Below are positions 46,497 to 56,677 of a stretch of 64,000 nt of DNA, one piece after another. Origin of the DNA: Enterobacter sichuanensis (GTDB lineage Bacteria > Pseudomonadota > Gammaproteobacteria > Enterobacterales > Enterobacteriaceae); contig NZ_POVL01000001.1 in NCBI RefSeq assembly GCF_002939185.1, forward strand, positions 1-64,000, in the 5' to 3' direction. Every line of letters starts with the position of its first letter. Positions within the stretch are counted from its first letter, which is position 1. The notes under the pieces are model-generated. The model was given only the letters and a program-made list of their open reading frames with translations, searched no databases and had not been told where the DNA came from. A program made the translations under genes and the position numbers.

Positions 46497-47882
46497 TTAC
46501 TTACGACGCCAGGTGGTCCCCTGCGGGCCGTCTTCCAGAATAATGCCCATTTCGGTCAGACGGTTACGCGCCGCATCTGCTGCCGCCCAGTCTTTCGCCT
46601 GACGCGCTTCCAGACGCGCCTTGATCAACGCTTCAATCTCCGCCACTTCGCCGTCATCCGCCTGCGCACCGCTTTGCAGGAACACGTCCGGCTCCTGCTC
46701 CAGCAGGCCAAGCACGGAGGAGAGCTTACGCAGGTGAGACGCCAGCGCATTCGCTGCCGCCATGTCTTCTGACTTCAGACGGTTCACTTCGCGCGCCATA
46801 TCGAACAGCACGGAGTACGCTTCCGGAGTATTGAAGTCGTCGTTCATCACTTCAATAAAGCGTGCTTCGAACGCCTCGCCGCCAGCTGCCGCCACGGATT
46901 TGTCAGTCCCGCGCAGCGCGGTGTACAGACGCTCCAGCGCAGAACGCGCCTGCTTGAGGTTCTCTTCGCTGTAGTTCAGCTGGCTGCGATAGTGGCCGGA
47001 CATCAGGAAGTAACGCACGGTTTCCGCGTCGTAATATTTCAGCACGTCACGCACGGTGAAGAAGTTGCCCAGCGATTTAGACATCTTCTCGCGGTCAACC
47101 ATCACCATTCCGGAGTGCATCCAGTAGTTCACGTACTCGCCGCCGTGGGCGCAGGTGGACTGCGCGATTTCATTTTCGTGGTGCGGGAACATCAGATCCG
47201 AACCGCCGCCGTGGATGTCGAAGTGTTTGCCCAGCTGTTTGCAGTTCATCGCCGAGCACTCAATGTGCCAGCCCGGACGTCCTTCGCCCCAAGGTGATGG
47301 CCAGCTTGGTTCGCCCTCTTTGGACATCTTCCACAGCACGAAGTCCATCGGGTTGCGCTTCACGTCAACCACGTCAACGCGGGCACCGGCCTGCAGCTGG
47401 TCCAGGTCCTGACGGGAAAGCGAACCGTAAGTCGGGTCAGTCGGCACCGAGAACATCACGTCACCATTGTCCGCCACATAGGCGTGACCGCGCGCAATCA
47501 GCTTTTCCGTGATCTCGATAATTTCGTGAATATGGTGGGTCGCGCGCGGCTCGCTGTCCGGGCGCTGAATATTTAAGGCGTCGAAGTCTTTGTGCATCTC
47601 GGCGATCATACGATCGACCAGCGCGACAAAGCTTTCGCCGTTCTCATTAGCACGCTTAATGATTTTATCGTCGATGTCGGTGATGTTACGCACGTACTTC
47701 AGTTTGTACCCGAGAAAACGCAGGTAGCGCGAAACCACATCGAAGGCGACAAAGGTGCGACCATGGCCAATGTGACAGAGATCGTAAACCGTAATTCCAC
47801 ACACGTACATGCCGACTTCCCCGGCATGGATAGGTTTAAATTCCTCTTTTTGGCGCGTCATTGTATTAAAGATTTTTAACAT
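46497..47882 (-). CDS. cysS: Cysteinyl-tRNA synthetase CysS
   Basis: A 461-residue class I synthetase, the E. coli length, starting MLKIFNTM at 47882. '[17 protein letters not shown]' (zinc cysteine and HIGH), 'CSAMNCK' and '[11 protein letters not shown]' (zinc ligands), 'KMSKSLGNF' (KMSKS). Essential, charges tRNA-Cys. Its transcript ends at the composite repeat. Confidence 0.97.
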   Translation of the reverse strand: MLKIFNTMTRQKEEFKPIHAGEVGMYVCGITVYDLCHIGHGRTFVAFDVVSRYLRFLGYKLKYVRNITDIDDKIIKRANENGESFVALVDRMIAEMHKDFDALNIQRPDSEPRATHHIHEIIEITEKLIARGHAYVADNGDVMFSVPTDPTYGSLSRQDLDQLQAGARVDVVDVKRNPMDFVLWKMSKEGEPSWPSPWGEGRPGWHIECSAMNCKQLGKHFDIHGGGSDLMFPHHENEIAQSTCAHGGEYVNYWMHSGMVMVDREKMSKSLGNFFTVRDVLKYYDAETVRYFLMSGHYRSQLNYSEENLKQARSALERLYTALRGTDKSVAAAGGEAFEARFIEVMNDDFNTPEAYSVLFDMAREVNRLKSEDMAAANALASHLRKLSSVLGLLEQEPDVFLQSGAQADDGEVAEIEALIKARLEARQAKDWAAADAARNRLTEMGIILEDGPQGTTWRRK

Positions 47883-48056
47883 CGAAGATTCCATGTAAAC
47901 ACGTGTGTGGTTGAAAACCGGCTATTCTACCCGTAATTCAAACCTGAAGCAGCACACAATGCAAGGTGATCGCATCCTGTGGTTATGCTATAACAAGCTC
48001 CTATATATGACCCGAACGCGGGTCGACGTACCACAATAACGGAACAGGATGCACAA

Positions 48057-48551
48057 ATGGTTACTTTCCACACTAATCATGGCGATATCGTAATCAAAAC
48101 CTTTGATGACAAAGCGCCTGAAACAGTTAAAAACTTCCTGGACTACTGCCGCGAAGGTTTCTACAACAACACCATCTTCCACCGTGTGATCAACGGCTTT
48201 ATGATCCAGGGCGGCGGTTTCGAACCTGGCATGCATCAGAAAGCCACCAAAGAGCCGATCAAAAACGAAGCGAACAATGGCCTGAAAAACACCCGTGGCA
48301 CGCTGGCGATGGCCCGTACTCAGGCGCCTCACTCTGCGACCGCACAGTTCTTCATCAACGTGGCTGACAACGACTTCCTGAACTTCTCCGGCGAAAGCCT
48401 GCAGGGTTGGGGCTACTGCGTCTTCGCAGAAGTGGTTGAAGGGATGGACGTGGTTGACAAGATCAAAGCCGTTTCTACCGGCCGCAGCGGCATGCATCAG
48501 GACGTTCCGAAAGAAGACGTTGTGATTACAAGCGTGACCGTCAGCGAGTAA
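48057..48551 (+). CDS. ppiB: Cytoplasmic peptidyl-prolyl isomerase PpiB
   Basis: A 164-residue cyclophilin of the E. coli length. '[15 protein letters not shown]' holds the catalytic arginine and '[17 protein letters not shown]' the peptide-binding groove. Catalyses cis-trans isomerisation of prolyl bonds. Followed 3 nt later by lpxH, forming an operon. Confidence 0.97.
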   Translation: MVTFHTNHGDIVIKTFDDKAPETVKNFLDYCREGFYNNTIFHRVINGFMIQGGGFEPGMHQKATKEPIKNEANNGLKNTRGTLAMARTQAPHSATAQFFINVADNDFLNFSGESLQGWGYCVFAEVVEGMDVVDKIKAVSTGRSGMHQDVPKEDVVITSVTVSE

Positions 48552-48554
48552 TTC

Positions 48555-49277
48555 GTGGCGACACTCTTTATTGCAGATTTGCATCTGCAAACAGAAGAAC
48601 CGGCGATCACCGCCGGTTTTCTGCGTTTTTTAGCGGGTGAAGCCCGACATGCGGATGCGCTGTACATCCTCGGCGACCTCTTTGAAGCCTGGATTGGCGA
48701 CGATGACCCGAACCCGCTACACCGTGAAATGGCGGCGGCCATCAAGGCGCTGGTGGATTCTGGCGTCCCCTGCTACTTCATCCACGGTAACCGTGATTTC
48801 CTGCTCGGCAAGCGCTACGCCCGCGAAAGCGGCATGACGCTGCTGCCGGAAGAGCAGGTGCTCAACCTCTACGGCCGCAAGGTGCTGATCATGCACGGCG
48901 ATACGCTCTGCACCGACGATACTGGCTATCAGGCGTTTCGCGCCAAAGTTCACACCCCGTGGATCCAAACGCTGTTCCTTGCCCTGCCGTTATTCATCCG
49001 CAACCGCATCGCCGCCAAAATGCGTGCAGGCAGTAAGGCCGCCAACAGCAGCAAATCCATGACCATCATGGACGTTAACCCGCAGGCGGTGGTGAACGTG
49101 ATGGAAAAGCACCGCGTCCAGTGGCTGATCCACGGTCACACCCATCGTCCTGACGTGCATTCACTTATTGCCAACGGCGAGCCCGCCCACCGAGTGGTAT
49201 TAGGTGCGTGGCACAGCGAAGGGTCTATGGTTAAAGTCACCCCGGAAGGTGTGGAGTTGATCGCTTTCCCGTTTTAA
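48555..49277 (+). CDS. lpxH: UDP-2,3-diacylglucosamine diphosphatase LpxH
   Basis: A 240-residue calcineurin-like phosphoesterase of lipid A synthesis, E. coli length. Metal motifs: 'IADLHL', '[13 protein letters not shown]', 'HGNRDFLLG', '[11 protein letters not shown]' and '[10 protein letters not shown]'. Starts with GTG at 48555, 3 nt after ppiB; the GTG gives the expected N-terminus [10 protein letters not shown]. Confidence 0.97.
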   Translation: MATLFIADLHLQTEEPAITAGFLRFLAGEARHADALYILGDLFEAWIGDDDPNPLHREMAAAIKALVDSGVPCYFIHGNRDFLLGKRYARESGMTLLPEEQVLNLYGRKVLIMHGDTLCTDDTGYQAFRAKVHTPWIQTLFLALPLFIRNRIAAKMRAGSKAANSSKSMTIMDVNPQAVVNVMEKHRVQWLIHGHTHRPDVHSLIANGEPAHRVVLGAWHSEGSMVKVTPEGVELIAFPF

Positions 49278-49309
49278 CCGCTTCTCGTCTTTTTGCCCAT
49301 TTCTCAGCC

Positions 49310-49325
49310 ACGCAACCGTTTTCCT
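49310..49325 (+). promoter_or_regulatory. PurR box of purEK
   Basis: ACGCAACCGTTTTCCT matches the PurR consensus ACGCAAACGTTTGCGT at 13 of 16 positions and agrees with the site known before E. coli purE. It lies 72-87 nt before the purE start. Confidence 0.85.
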
Positions 49326-49396
49326 TGCACGTATAACATGCTATTCTCTGTGCCCTCGAAAGCAGTGTGTTTCGCACCACAGGAGTTTTAAGACGC

Positions 49397-49906
49397 ATGT
49401 CTTCCCGCAATAATCCGGCGCGTGTCGCCATCGTGATGGGGTCCAAAAGCGACTGGGCTACCATGCAGTTCGCCGCCGAAATCTTTGACATCCTGAATGT
49501 TCCGCACCATGTAGAAGTGGTCTCCGCGCACCGTACACCAGATAAACTGTTCAGCTTCGCCGAAAGCGCCGAAGAGAACGGTTATGAGGTGATCATTGCC
49601 GGTGCGGGCGGCGCAGCACATCTGCCGGGCATGATTGCCGCCAAAACCCTGGTGCCGGTACTGGGCGTTCCCGTACAAAGCGCCGCGCTGAGTGGTGTCG
49701 ACAGCCTCTACTCCATCGTCCAGATGCCGCGTGGTATTCCTGTCGGCACGCTGGCGATTGGCAAAGCGGGTGCCGCCAACGCCGCCCTGCTGGCCGCGCA
49801 GATTCTGGCGACGCACGACAGCGCGTTGCATCAGCGTCTGGCGGACTGGCGTAAAGCTCAGACTGATGAGGTGCTCGACAATCCGGACCCGCGGGGTGCG
49901 GCATGA
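49397..49906 (+). CDS. purE: N5-carboxyaminoimidazole ribonucleotide mutase PurE
   Basis: A 169-residue protein starting [20 protein letters not shown]. '[10 protein letters not shown]' is the substrate loop; 'SAHRTPD' with the catalytic histidine and '[11 protein letters not shown]' are typical. Converts N5-CAIR to CAIR in purine synthesis. The ATG at 49397 follows AGGAG. It overlaps purK by 4 nt. Confidence 0.97.
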   Translation: MSSRNNPARVAIVMGSKSDWATMQFAAEIFDILNVPHHVEVVSAHRTPDKLFSFAESAEENGYEVIIAGAGGAAHLPGMIAAKTLVPVLGVPVQSAALSGVDSLYSIVQMPRGIPVGTLAIGKAGAANAALLAAQILATHDSALHQRLADWRKAQTDEVLDNPDPRGAA

Positions 49907-50970
49907 AGCAGGTTTGCGTCCTCGGTAACGGTCAGCTAGGCCGGATGCTGCGCCAGGCAGGTGAACCGCTGGGTATTGCCGTCTGGCCCGTCGGGCTGGA
50001 TGCGGAACCTGAAGCCGTCCCGTTCCACCAGAGCGTGATTACCGCCGAGATCGAACGCTGGCCGGAGACGGCGCTGACTCGCGAACTGGCGCGTCATAAC
50101 GCCTTTGTTAACCGCGATGTGTTCCCGATTATTGCCGACCGCCTGACGCAAAAGCAGCTGTTCGACAAGCTCGGCCTGCCGACCGCGCCGTGGCAGCTGC
50201 TGTCCGATAAAAGCGAGTGGAATGATGTCTTCGCGATGCTGGGTGAACTGGCGATCGTGAAGCGCCGCGTGGGTGGCTACGATGGCCGCGGCCAGTGGCG
50301 TCTGCGCGCGAACGACACCGCCGAGCTGCCGGATGAGTGCTACGGCGAGTGCATCGTTGAACAGGGCATTAACTTCAGCGGTGAAGTGTCGCTGGTTGGC
50401 GCGCGCGGGCATGATGGCCGTACGGTCTTTTACCCGCTGACGCATAACCTGCATCAGGACGGTATTCTGCGCACCAGCGTCGCCTTCCCGCACGCCAGTG
50501 CTGACCAGCAGGCGCAGGCGGAAGAGATGCTCTCTGCCATCATGCACGAACTCGGTTATGTGGGCGTCATGGCGATGGAGTGTTTTGTCACGCCGTCTGG
50601 TCTGCTGATTAACGAACTCGCGCCGCGCGTGCATAACAGCGGCCACTGGACGCAAAACGGTGCCTCCATCAGCCAGTTCGAACTGCATCTGCGCGCCATC
50701 ACTGACCTGCCGCTGCCGCAGCCAGTGGTAAACAGCCCGTCGGTGATGATCAACCTGATCGGCACCGATCTGAACTATGACTGGCTGAAGCTGCCGCTGG
50801 TGCATCTGCACTGGTACGACAAAGAGGTTCGTCCGGGTCGTAAAGTGGGTCACCTGAACCTGAACGACAGCGACGCAGGCCGCCTGAGCGCCAGCCTGGA
50901 AGCCCTGATCCCTCTCCTGCCGCCGGAATACGCGAGCGGCATTGTCTGGGCGCAATCAAAGCTCAGGTAA
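49903..50970 (+). CDS. purK: N5-carboxyaminoimidazole ribonucleotide synthase PurK
   Basis: A 355-residue ATP-grasp enzyme, E. coli length. '[15 protein letters not shown]' N-terminal loop, '[15 protein letters not shown]' the ATP-grasp glycine loop, 'MAMECFVT' and '[14 protein letters not shown]' the metal/carboxylate site. Makes N5-CAIR from AIR, bicarbonate and ATP. Coupled to purE through ATGA. Confidence 0.97.
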   Translation: MKQVCVLGNGQLGRMLRQAGEPLGIAVWPVGLDAEPEAVPFHQSVITAEIERWPETALTRELARHNAFVNRDVFPIIADRLTQKQLFDKLGLPTAPWQLLSDKSEWNDVFAMLGELAIVKRRVGGYDGRGQWRLRANDTAELPDECYGECIVEQGINFSGEVSLVGARGHDGRTVFYPLTHNLHQDGILRTSVAFPHASADQQAQAEEMLSAIMHELGYVGVMAMECFVTPSGLLINELAPRVHNSGHWTQNGASISQFELHLRAITDLPLPQPVVNSPSVMINLIGTDLNYDWLKLPLVHLHWYDKEVRPGRKVGHLNLNDSDAGRLSASLEALIPLLPPEYASGIVWAQSKLR

Positions 50971-51054
50971 GACATCCCCGCCGGGGAGTTGACCTTCCCC
51001 TTCCCCGGCGTACAATTCCCGCCCATTGCTGCTCAGTTTTCTTCTGGAAAAACC

Positions 51055-52125
51055 ATGAACGATGGAACGGACTATCGCGCGATCCTCGCGTCTGATACCC
51101 CTTTAATCGACGTTCGCGCGCCGATCGAATTTGCCCAGGGCGCGATGCCTGCCGCCCTTAACCTGCCATTGATGAACGACGACGAACGCGCCGCCGTAGG
51201 CACCTGCTATAAACGCCAGGGGCCCGAGGCCGCGCTGGCGCTTGGCCATAGTCTGGTGCATGGCGACACGCGTGAGGCCCGTATCAACGCCTGGCGCGAC
51301 GCAAGCCTGGCCCATCCTGAGGGTTTTCTCTGCTGCGCGCGCGGTGGCCAGCGCTCACATATCTCGCAGGCCTGGCTGAAAGAGGCGGGTATCGATTACC
51401 CGCTGATCCGCGGCGGCTATAAGGCCCTGCGTCAGACGGCGATTCAGGTGACCCTCGAGCAGTCACAAAAACCGATGGTGCTCATCGGCGGCTGTACCGG
51501 AAACGGTAAAACGCTGCTGGTGAAACAGCACGCGCAGGGAATCGATCTGGAAGGACTGGCGCACCATCGCGGTTCATCCTTTGGCCGCACGCTAACGCCG
51601 CAACTTTCCCAGGCAAGCTTCGAAAATTACCTTGCGGTCGAGCTGCTGAAAAAAGACGCTGCGCGCTGGGTGCTGGAAGATGAAGGCAGGATGATTGGCT
51701 CTAACCATCTGCCGGAATGCCTGCGCGACCGCATGGCTGAAGCCCCTGTTGTCGTGGTAGAGGACCCGTTCGATATTCGGCTTGAGCGCCTGCGCGAAGA
51801 GTATTTCGATCATATGTGGGCGGACTTTTCAGCCGCATACGGCGAGGAGGCGGGCTGGAAAGAATACAGTGAATATCTGCACCACGGCCTGTTCGCCATC
51901 CGCCGCCGTCTGGGGTTGCAGCGGTACGCGGAATTCACCGCCTTACTGGACGCCGCGCTTGTCGAACAACAACGTACTGGCAGCACTGACGCGCACTTCA
52001 GCTGGCTTGTGCCGCTGTTAAAGGACTATTACGACCCGATGTACGGCTATCAGCTGGAGAAGAAAGCGGAGAAGATTGTCTATCGCGGGACGTACGAAGA
52101 GATTGCTGAGTGGCTTGATCGCTGA
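51055..52125 (+). CDS. mnmH: tRNA 2-selenouridine synthase MnmH (SelU/YbbB)
   Basis: A 356-residue protein: N-terminal rhodanese domain (residues 1-125) with active-site cysteine in '[11 protein letters not shown]' and a C-terminal P-loop domain, Walker A 'GGCTGNGKT' at about 145-153. Converts 2-thiouridine to 2-selenouridine at wobble U34 via a geranylated intermediate. The start at 51055 (MNDGTD) follows a promoter-like leader and lies 84 nt after purK, so it probably has its own promoter. A few residues shorter than E. coli YbbB. Confidence 0.92.
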   Translation: MNDGTDYRAILASDTPLIDVRAPIEFAQGAMPAALNLPLMNDDERAAVGTCYKRQGPEAALALGHSLVHGDTREARINAWRDASLAHPEGFLCCARGGQRSHISQAWLKEAGIDYPLIRGGYKALRQTAIQVTLEQSQKPMVLIGGCTGNGKTLLVKQHAQGIDLEGLAHHRGSSFGRTLTPQLSQASFENYLAVELLKKDAARWVLEDEGRMIGSNHLPECLRDRMAEAPVVVVEDPFDIRLERLREEYFDHMWADFSAAYGEEAGWKEYSEYLHHGLFAIRRRLGLQRYAEFTALLDAALVEQQRTGSTDAHFSWLVPLLKDYYDPMYGYQLEKKAEKIVYRGTYEEIAEWLDR

Positions 52126-52133
52126 AAAATAAA

Positions 52134-52230
52134 GCCGGGTGGCGAGGTAAAAGCAAAACGGCAACCAGGGTTGCCGTTTTTAATGTTTGTCCCCTCTCCC
52201 TGTGGGAGAGGGTCAGGGTGAGGGCATCAG
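52134..52230. repeat. REP half-site fused to 86-nt composite repeat, copy 2
   Basis: GCCGGGTGGCG (52134-52144) is the left half of a REP unit, cut off where the composite repeat begins (AGGTAAAAGC at 52145). The composite runs to 52230 with the terminator AAAACGGCAAC, CAGG, GTTGCCGTTTTT and the CTCTCCC hairpin. It separates convergent mnmH and the porin gene and can terminate both. Confidence 0.82.
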
Positions 52231-52250
52231 ACCGCACCCTACATGACGAC

Positions 52251-53396
52251 TCAGAAGTCGTAACGCAGACGCACCAGGTTCATGTCGCCCAGGTTGTCGG
52301 TGCTGGAGGTGAACACGTGTTCGTAATCCACGCGGAAACCATAATCCAGCTGGAAGCTGATACCCACGCCGTTATCGATGCGCTGGTAGTTACGGCCGTT
52401 CACGTACTCAATACGGTCGCCCATGAAGTAAGGCTGGATGGATTTAACCGCATACTGACCGATTGGGAATTTGTACCCTGCGAAGTATTCAATACCCCAC
52501 GCGTCACCGGCGAAGTAGTCATTCACAGACACTTTTTTGGTGGTCAGGAAGTTCTGATACCAGCCGCCGCCTGCGGAGAAGGTCCAGTTATCCGGCGTCC
52601 AGCTCAGCGCGGTACCGAGGATGTTCTGGTCATAGGTTTTGCTGTCGCCGTTGTCCGGGTTACGCATGTCCGCACGGGTGTAGTTCCACGCGGCGCCCCA
52701 GGTCAGATCGGTGGTCAGGTGGTAATCCAGACCCAGTGAACCGCCGCCTTTACGCTTGTAGCGCAGGCCATTGCCCGGCAGGTATTCGCTGTCTTCAAAC
52801 AGGTAAGATGCATAGATGTCGGCATCACCCACGGTTTTCTTATATTTCAGCATCTGACGTGAACGATAAGAACCATCGTAGTCGCCGTTGATCCCGTTAC
52901 CTGGCGCCTGAGCGATCATGTCGTAGTCCCAGATATCGGTTTTCGCGCCAACCACATCATAGTAAACGCTGTTCTGTTGACCGAAGGTCAGCGTACCCCA
53001 GGTGTCGCTCTTTAGACCGGTGTAGAGCATACGACGCGTGGTGTCGTGCGCACCTTCGGCGTAGTGGTGATCCCAGTTAAACTGCGCGGGAATATTCACA
53101 CCCAGCTCGTAGTAGCTGATCCAGCTGATGTCATCAAACAGGTAGTAATCAGCCGCGAAACGGAAACGGGTGCCGCCGTCAAAGCCGTTACGCTTGTAGC
53201 TGTTTTTACCGTCGTCGCCGGTCATGTTCTGGAACTGAGGACGGATGCTGCCGCCAACGGTAAAGTTCAGGCGGCTCAGCGGGTTACCCGCCTGAGGATC
53301 CTGTTTAAGAACGGTGATTTCCGCCTGAGAAGCGAAGGAGGTCAATACCACTGCCGCGCCGATCGTTACCGCCAGCGCTGATTTTTTTATAGTCAT
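52251..53396 (-). CDS. Outer membrane porin
   Basis: A 381-residue general-porin family protein. Signal peptide 'MTIKKSALAVTIGAAVVLTS' with cleavage after 'SQA'. Amphipathic beta strands throughout, 'LKSDTWGTLTFGQQNSVYYDVVGAKTDIWDYD' resembles the OmpC/PhoE strand 4-loop 3 region, and the last strand 'MNLVRLRYDF' ends in phenylalanine. It is not OmpC, OmpF or PhoE; its regulator and substrates are unknown. E. coli has rhsD and then mnmH in this neighbourhood, so the porin is a lineage-specific occupant. Confidence 0.87.
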   Translation of the reverse strand: MTIKKSALAVTIGAAVVLTSFASQAEITVLKQDPQAGNPLSRLNFTVGGSIRPQFQNMTGDDGKNSYKRNGFDGGTRFRFAADYYLFDDISWISYYELGVNIPAQFNWDHHYAEGAHDTTRRMLYTGLKSDTWGTLTFGQQNSVYYDVVGAKTDIWDYDMIAQAPGNGINGDYDGSYRSRQMLKYKKTVGDADIYASYLFEDSEYLPGNGLRYKRKGGGSLGLDYHLTTDLTWGAAWNYTRADMRNPDNGDSKTYDQNILGTALSWTPDNWTFSAGGGWYQNFLTTKKVSVNDYFAGDAWGIEYFAGYKFPIGQYAVKSIQPYFMGDRIEYVNGRNYQRIDNGVGISFQLDYGFRVDYEHVFTSSTDNLGDMNLVRLRYDF

Positions 53397-53579
53397 TATT
53401 TTTCCTTAATAGACACGCTGCTAAATATTTAGCTGGTGAATATTAACTGGAAATAATCGGGCTGTGTGGTCGGTTTTTTAATGTTTTGTGCTACTAAATG
53501 AGTGGGTATTATCACTTTGTGCTATTTAAACATTGCGTGCCGGCATTAAAATCCGACACGCAATTATCACTGAGCTAAA

Positions 53580-55994
53580 TCAACTGGCAAACTGACGGAA
53601 CAGGGCTTTGCCCTTTAACAGCCGCGTGCCGAGCCAGCCGCCGCAGAGGGAAAGCAGCACCGCACCACAGAGAGGCAGGGTCAACCAGAGACGCCAGTCA
53701 GGCTCCCACGGGAAGTCAAAGACCTTTGTCTGCAACACCGCCAGGGCCGTCTCAGCGCCAATGGCCGCCACCAGACCGGCCACCAGCCCCAGCAGGGCGA
53801 ACTCGCTCCAGAGCGTCATCCGCAGCAGCCGCTTACCGGCCCCCAGCGTTCGGTAAACCACCAGTTCCTGATGACGCTGGCGCATGCCCACCTGCACCTG
53901 GGCCAGCAGCAACAGCACGCCGCAAATCGTCACCAGCACCACCATCACCTCCAGCGCGCGGCTCACCTGCTCCAGCACCTGCCCTACCTGCTTCAGGATC
54001 GCCCCAATATCCAGCAGGCTGACCGTCGGAAACTCCCGGTTTAGCTGGGTGAGCATGCCGTTGCCCTTTTCCCAGCGGAAGCTGGTGAGCCAGCTCTGCG
54101 GCTGTCCGTCCAGCGCTCCCGGCGGGAAGATGAAGAAGAAGTTAGGCCGCAGGCTCTCCCAGTCCACTTTACGCAGGCTGGTCACCTTCGCGGTAAAATC
54201 CTGGGTATCGCCGGTAAAGGTGACGCTGTCTCCCGGCTTCACGTTCAGGCGCGTCGCCAGCCCCTCTTCCATCGACACCTCTCCCGCTTTTGGCGGCCAG
54301 GTGCCGGCCGTAATCGGGTTATGATCGGGCCGTTTTTCCTGCCACGTCAGGTTGAGCTCGCGGTTAAGCGACTCGTCCTTGTTCCCTTCCGTTGGCACGC
54401 CGTTGATCTGCGTGAGCCGCGCGCGAACGATGGGATAGAACGCCTCCGGGATGATATGGTGCTCAGACAGGAACGCCTTCAGCGGCGTGACCTGCTCAGG
54501 GGCGATATTGATCAGGAAATAGTTCGGGCTTTCCGGCGGGAGCTGCTGCTGCCAGCGGTCGAGCAGATCGCCACGCAGCACGAGCAGCAGGGCCAGCAGC
54601 ATAAACGACAGCGAAAAGGCCGACAGCTGGCTCAGCGTTGACCACGGCTGATGCAGCAGACGGTTCACCGCCAGGCGCACGGGCAGGGATTTTACCGTCA
54701 GCCTTTTCAGGACGTTGAGCAGTATCCAGCCCAGCACGCCGCAGAGCAGCGCCAGAACCACCGCCCCGGCCAGCACGGCCCACAGCAGCGTGCTGCCCCC
54801 CATCAGCCAGGCCAGCAGCCCCACCGCCACCGCCATAATCACCGGCAGGTAGAACTTCAGCGGCCAGACGTTCGCCACCACATCGTTGCGGAGTACGCGC
54901 AGCGGCTGCGTCGCGAGCAGCAGGCGGTACGGTCGTAGCCCCACCAGCACCGAGATCACCGTCATCGCGCCCATCGCCCACAGCCAAGGCCAGAGGCTGG
55001 CCGGCGGCAATGCGGCCGGGAGTACCGGCTTCAGCATTACCATCAGCAGTTTTTCAAACAGCAGCCCCATTATCCCACCGGTCAGCGCGGACAGCATCAG
55101 CAGCATCAGCCACTGGCCGACAATCAGTTTGCGCAGTTGCTTGCGCCCAGCGCCGAGCGTTTTGAGGATCGCCACCAGGTCGTAGCGGCTGCGGCAGTAG
55201 TGCCCCATCGCAACAGCGACCGCCGCCACCGCCAGCAGCAGGGTCAACAGTGCCGACAGCAGCAGGAACTGCTGGGAACGCTCCAGAGATTTACCGAGCG
55301 CCCCCTCGTCCTGCTCCAGCCCGTACCAGCGGTGCTCCGGTTTGAGCTGCGGCAGAAGCCATTTTTCATAGTCATTAAGCTCGGCAGGCGTGCCGCCAAA
55401 CTTGTAGCGCCAGGTGACGCGGCTGCCCGGCTGGACCGCATGGGTTGCCGCGACATCCGCGGTGTTCATCAGCAGGCGTGGCGCAAGCTGGAAGGGGTTA
55501 AAGCCAGAGTCTGGCTCCTGCACCACTTCCCCGGCGATTTTCAGTGTGGCATCGCCGACGTCGATGCTGTCGCCGGTTTTCAGATTCAGGAGCGCCATCA
55601 GCCGGGGAGCCAGCAGTACCGTACCGGGCGCAGGCTTCAGCCCGGGCGGGCTGGTCTGCAGTTCGCCGTACATCGGGTAGATCTCATCGACGGCCTTAAC
55701 GCTCGCCAGCTGTGGCGTGTCGCCCGCGAAGGTCATCGTCTGGAAGCTTAGCTGTTCTCCCACCGTCAGTCCCCGCCTGCGCGCTTCGTCAATCCAGCCC
55801 GGCGGAACGGCGCGCGAACTTTGCAGCGCCCGGTCTCCCGCCATAAACTCCCGGCTCTGCTGGCTGAGCCCTTTTTCCATCCGGTCGCTGACGCTGCCGA
55901 GCGCCAGCACGCAGGCCACCGCCAGGCTTAGCGCCAGCCAGACAATCAGCAGCGAGGGGGAACGCCACTCGCGCCAGAACCAGCGGGTAATCAT
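53580..55994 (-). CDS. ybbP: ABC transporter permease YbbP (FtsX/MacB-like)
   Basis: An 804-residue permease with ten hydrophobic helices: one at the N-terminus ('LLIVWLALSLAVACVLAL'), a periplasmic domain, groups at about residues 255-500, and a final trio ending at 'WLTLPLCGAVLLSLCGGWLGTRLL'. Two FtsX-type permease domains are present. Forms an ABC transporter of lipoprotein-exporter/MacB type with YbbA. Its start overlaps the ybbA stop by 4 nt. Confidence 0.94.
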   Translation of the reverse strand: MITRWFWREWRSPSLLIVWLALSLAVACVLALGSVSDRMEKGLSQQSREFMAGDRALQSSRAVPPGWIDEARRRGLTVGEQLSFQTMTFAGDTPQLASVKAVDEIYPMYGELQTSPPGLKPAPGTVLLAPRLMALLNLKTGDSIDVGDATLKIAGEVVQEPDSGFNPFQLAPRLLMNTADVAATHAVQPGSRVTWRYKFGGTPAELNDYEKWLLPQLKPEHRWYGLEQDEGALGKSLERSQQFLLLSALLTLLLAVAAVAVAMGHYCRSRYDLVAILKTLGAGRKQLRKLIVGQWLMLLMLSALTGGIMGLLFEKLLMVMLKPVLPAALPPASLWPWLWAMGAMTVISVLVGLRPYRLLLATQPLRVLRNDVVANVWPLKFYLPVIMAVAVGLLAWLMGGSTLLWAVLAGAVVLALLCGVLGWILLNVLKRLTVKSLPVRLAVNRLLHQPWSTLSQLSAFSLSFMLLALLLVLRGDLLDRWQQQLPPESPNYFLINIAPEQVTPLKAFLSEHHIIPEAFYPIVRARLTQINGVPTEGNKDESLNRELNLTWQEKRPDHNPITAGTWPPKAGEVSMEEGLATRLNVKPGDSVTFTGDTQDFTAKVTSLRKVDWESLRPNFFFIFPPGALDGQPQSWLTSFRWEKGNGMLTQLNREFPTVSLLDIGAILKQVGQVLEQVSRALEVMVVLVTICGVLLLLAQVQVGMRQRHQELVVYRTLGAGKRLLRMTLWSEFALLGLVAGLVAAIGAETALAVLQTKVFDFPWEPDWRLWLTLPLCGAVLLSLCGGWLGTRLLKGKALFRQFAS

Positions 55995-56677
55995 GTCTCC
56001 TCCTGAAGCATACCGTTCACCAGCCGCAGGCGCCGGTCGCAGCGGGCGGCAAGCTGGGGATCGTGGGTCACGAGGATCAGCGTAGTGCCGTGTTCGCGGT
56101 TGAGCGAAAACAGCAGGTCGGCAATCCGGTCGCCGGTTTTACGGTCAAGGTTACCGGTGGGCTCATCGGCAAACAGCACTTCAGGGCGGCCGTTAAACGC
56201 CCGCGCCAGCGCCACGCGCTGCTGCTCGCCACCGGAAAGCTGCGCGGGAAGATGGTCGAGACGTTTCCCCAGCCCGAGCTGTTCCAGCAGCGACTTCGCG
56301 TGAGCCCGGCTGTCACGGCTGTTTTCCCCGCGCAGAAGCGCCGGGAGTTCGACGTTTTCCAGCGCGTTGAGGGTGGGGATCAACATGAAGGACTGAAAGA
56401 CAAAACCCACGTGACGCGCGCGCAGCGCGGCGCGCGCCTCTTCATCAAGCTGATGCAGCGGCTGCCCGACAAGATGGACCTCACCGCTGCTGCCGTCGTC
56501 CAGACCGGCCAAAATCGCCAGCAGGGTGGACTTACCGGAACCCGATTCGCCAATCAGCGCGATGGTTTCAGCGCGTTTGACAACGAGTTCAACTCCAGTA
56601 AGGATGGAAAGCTCGTGTTCCCCCTGACCGACGGACTTCTTAAGATGATGAACTTCAACACTGTTTTCCGCTGGCAT
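55991..56677 (-). CDS. ybbA: ABC transporter ATPase YbbA
   Basis: A 228-residue LolD/MacB-type ATPase, colinear with E. coli YbbA including 'MPAEN.VEVHHLKKSVGQGEHELSILTGVEL'. Walker A 'GESGSGKST', signature 'LSGGEQQRVALARAF', Walker B 'VLFADEPTGNLD'. Its N-terminal codons overlap the divergent tesA start by 33 nt. Confidence 0.95.
   Translation of the reverse strand: MPAENSVEVHHLKKSVGQGEHELSILTGVELVVKRAETIALIGESGSGKSTLLAILAGLDDGSSGEVHLVGQPLHQLDEEARAALRARHVGFVFQSFMLIPTLNALENVELPALLRGENSRDSRAHAKSLLEQLGLGKRLDHLPAQLSGGEQQRVALARAFNGRPEVLFADEPTGNLDRKTGDRIADLLFSLNREHGTTLILVTHDPQLAARCDRRLRLVNGMLQEET

Noticed and set aside
56063-56644. N-terminal extension of tesA
   Set aside because: The frame is open only as a shadow of ybbA; the real protein starts with the signal peptide at 56645.
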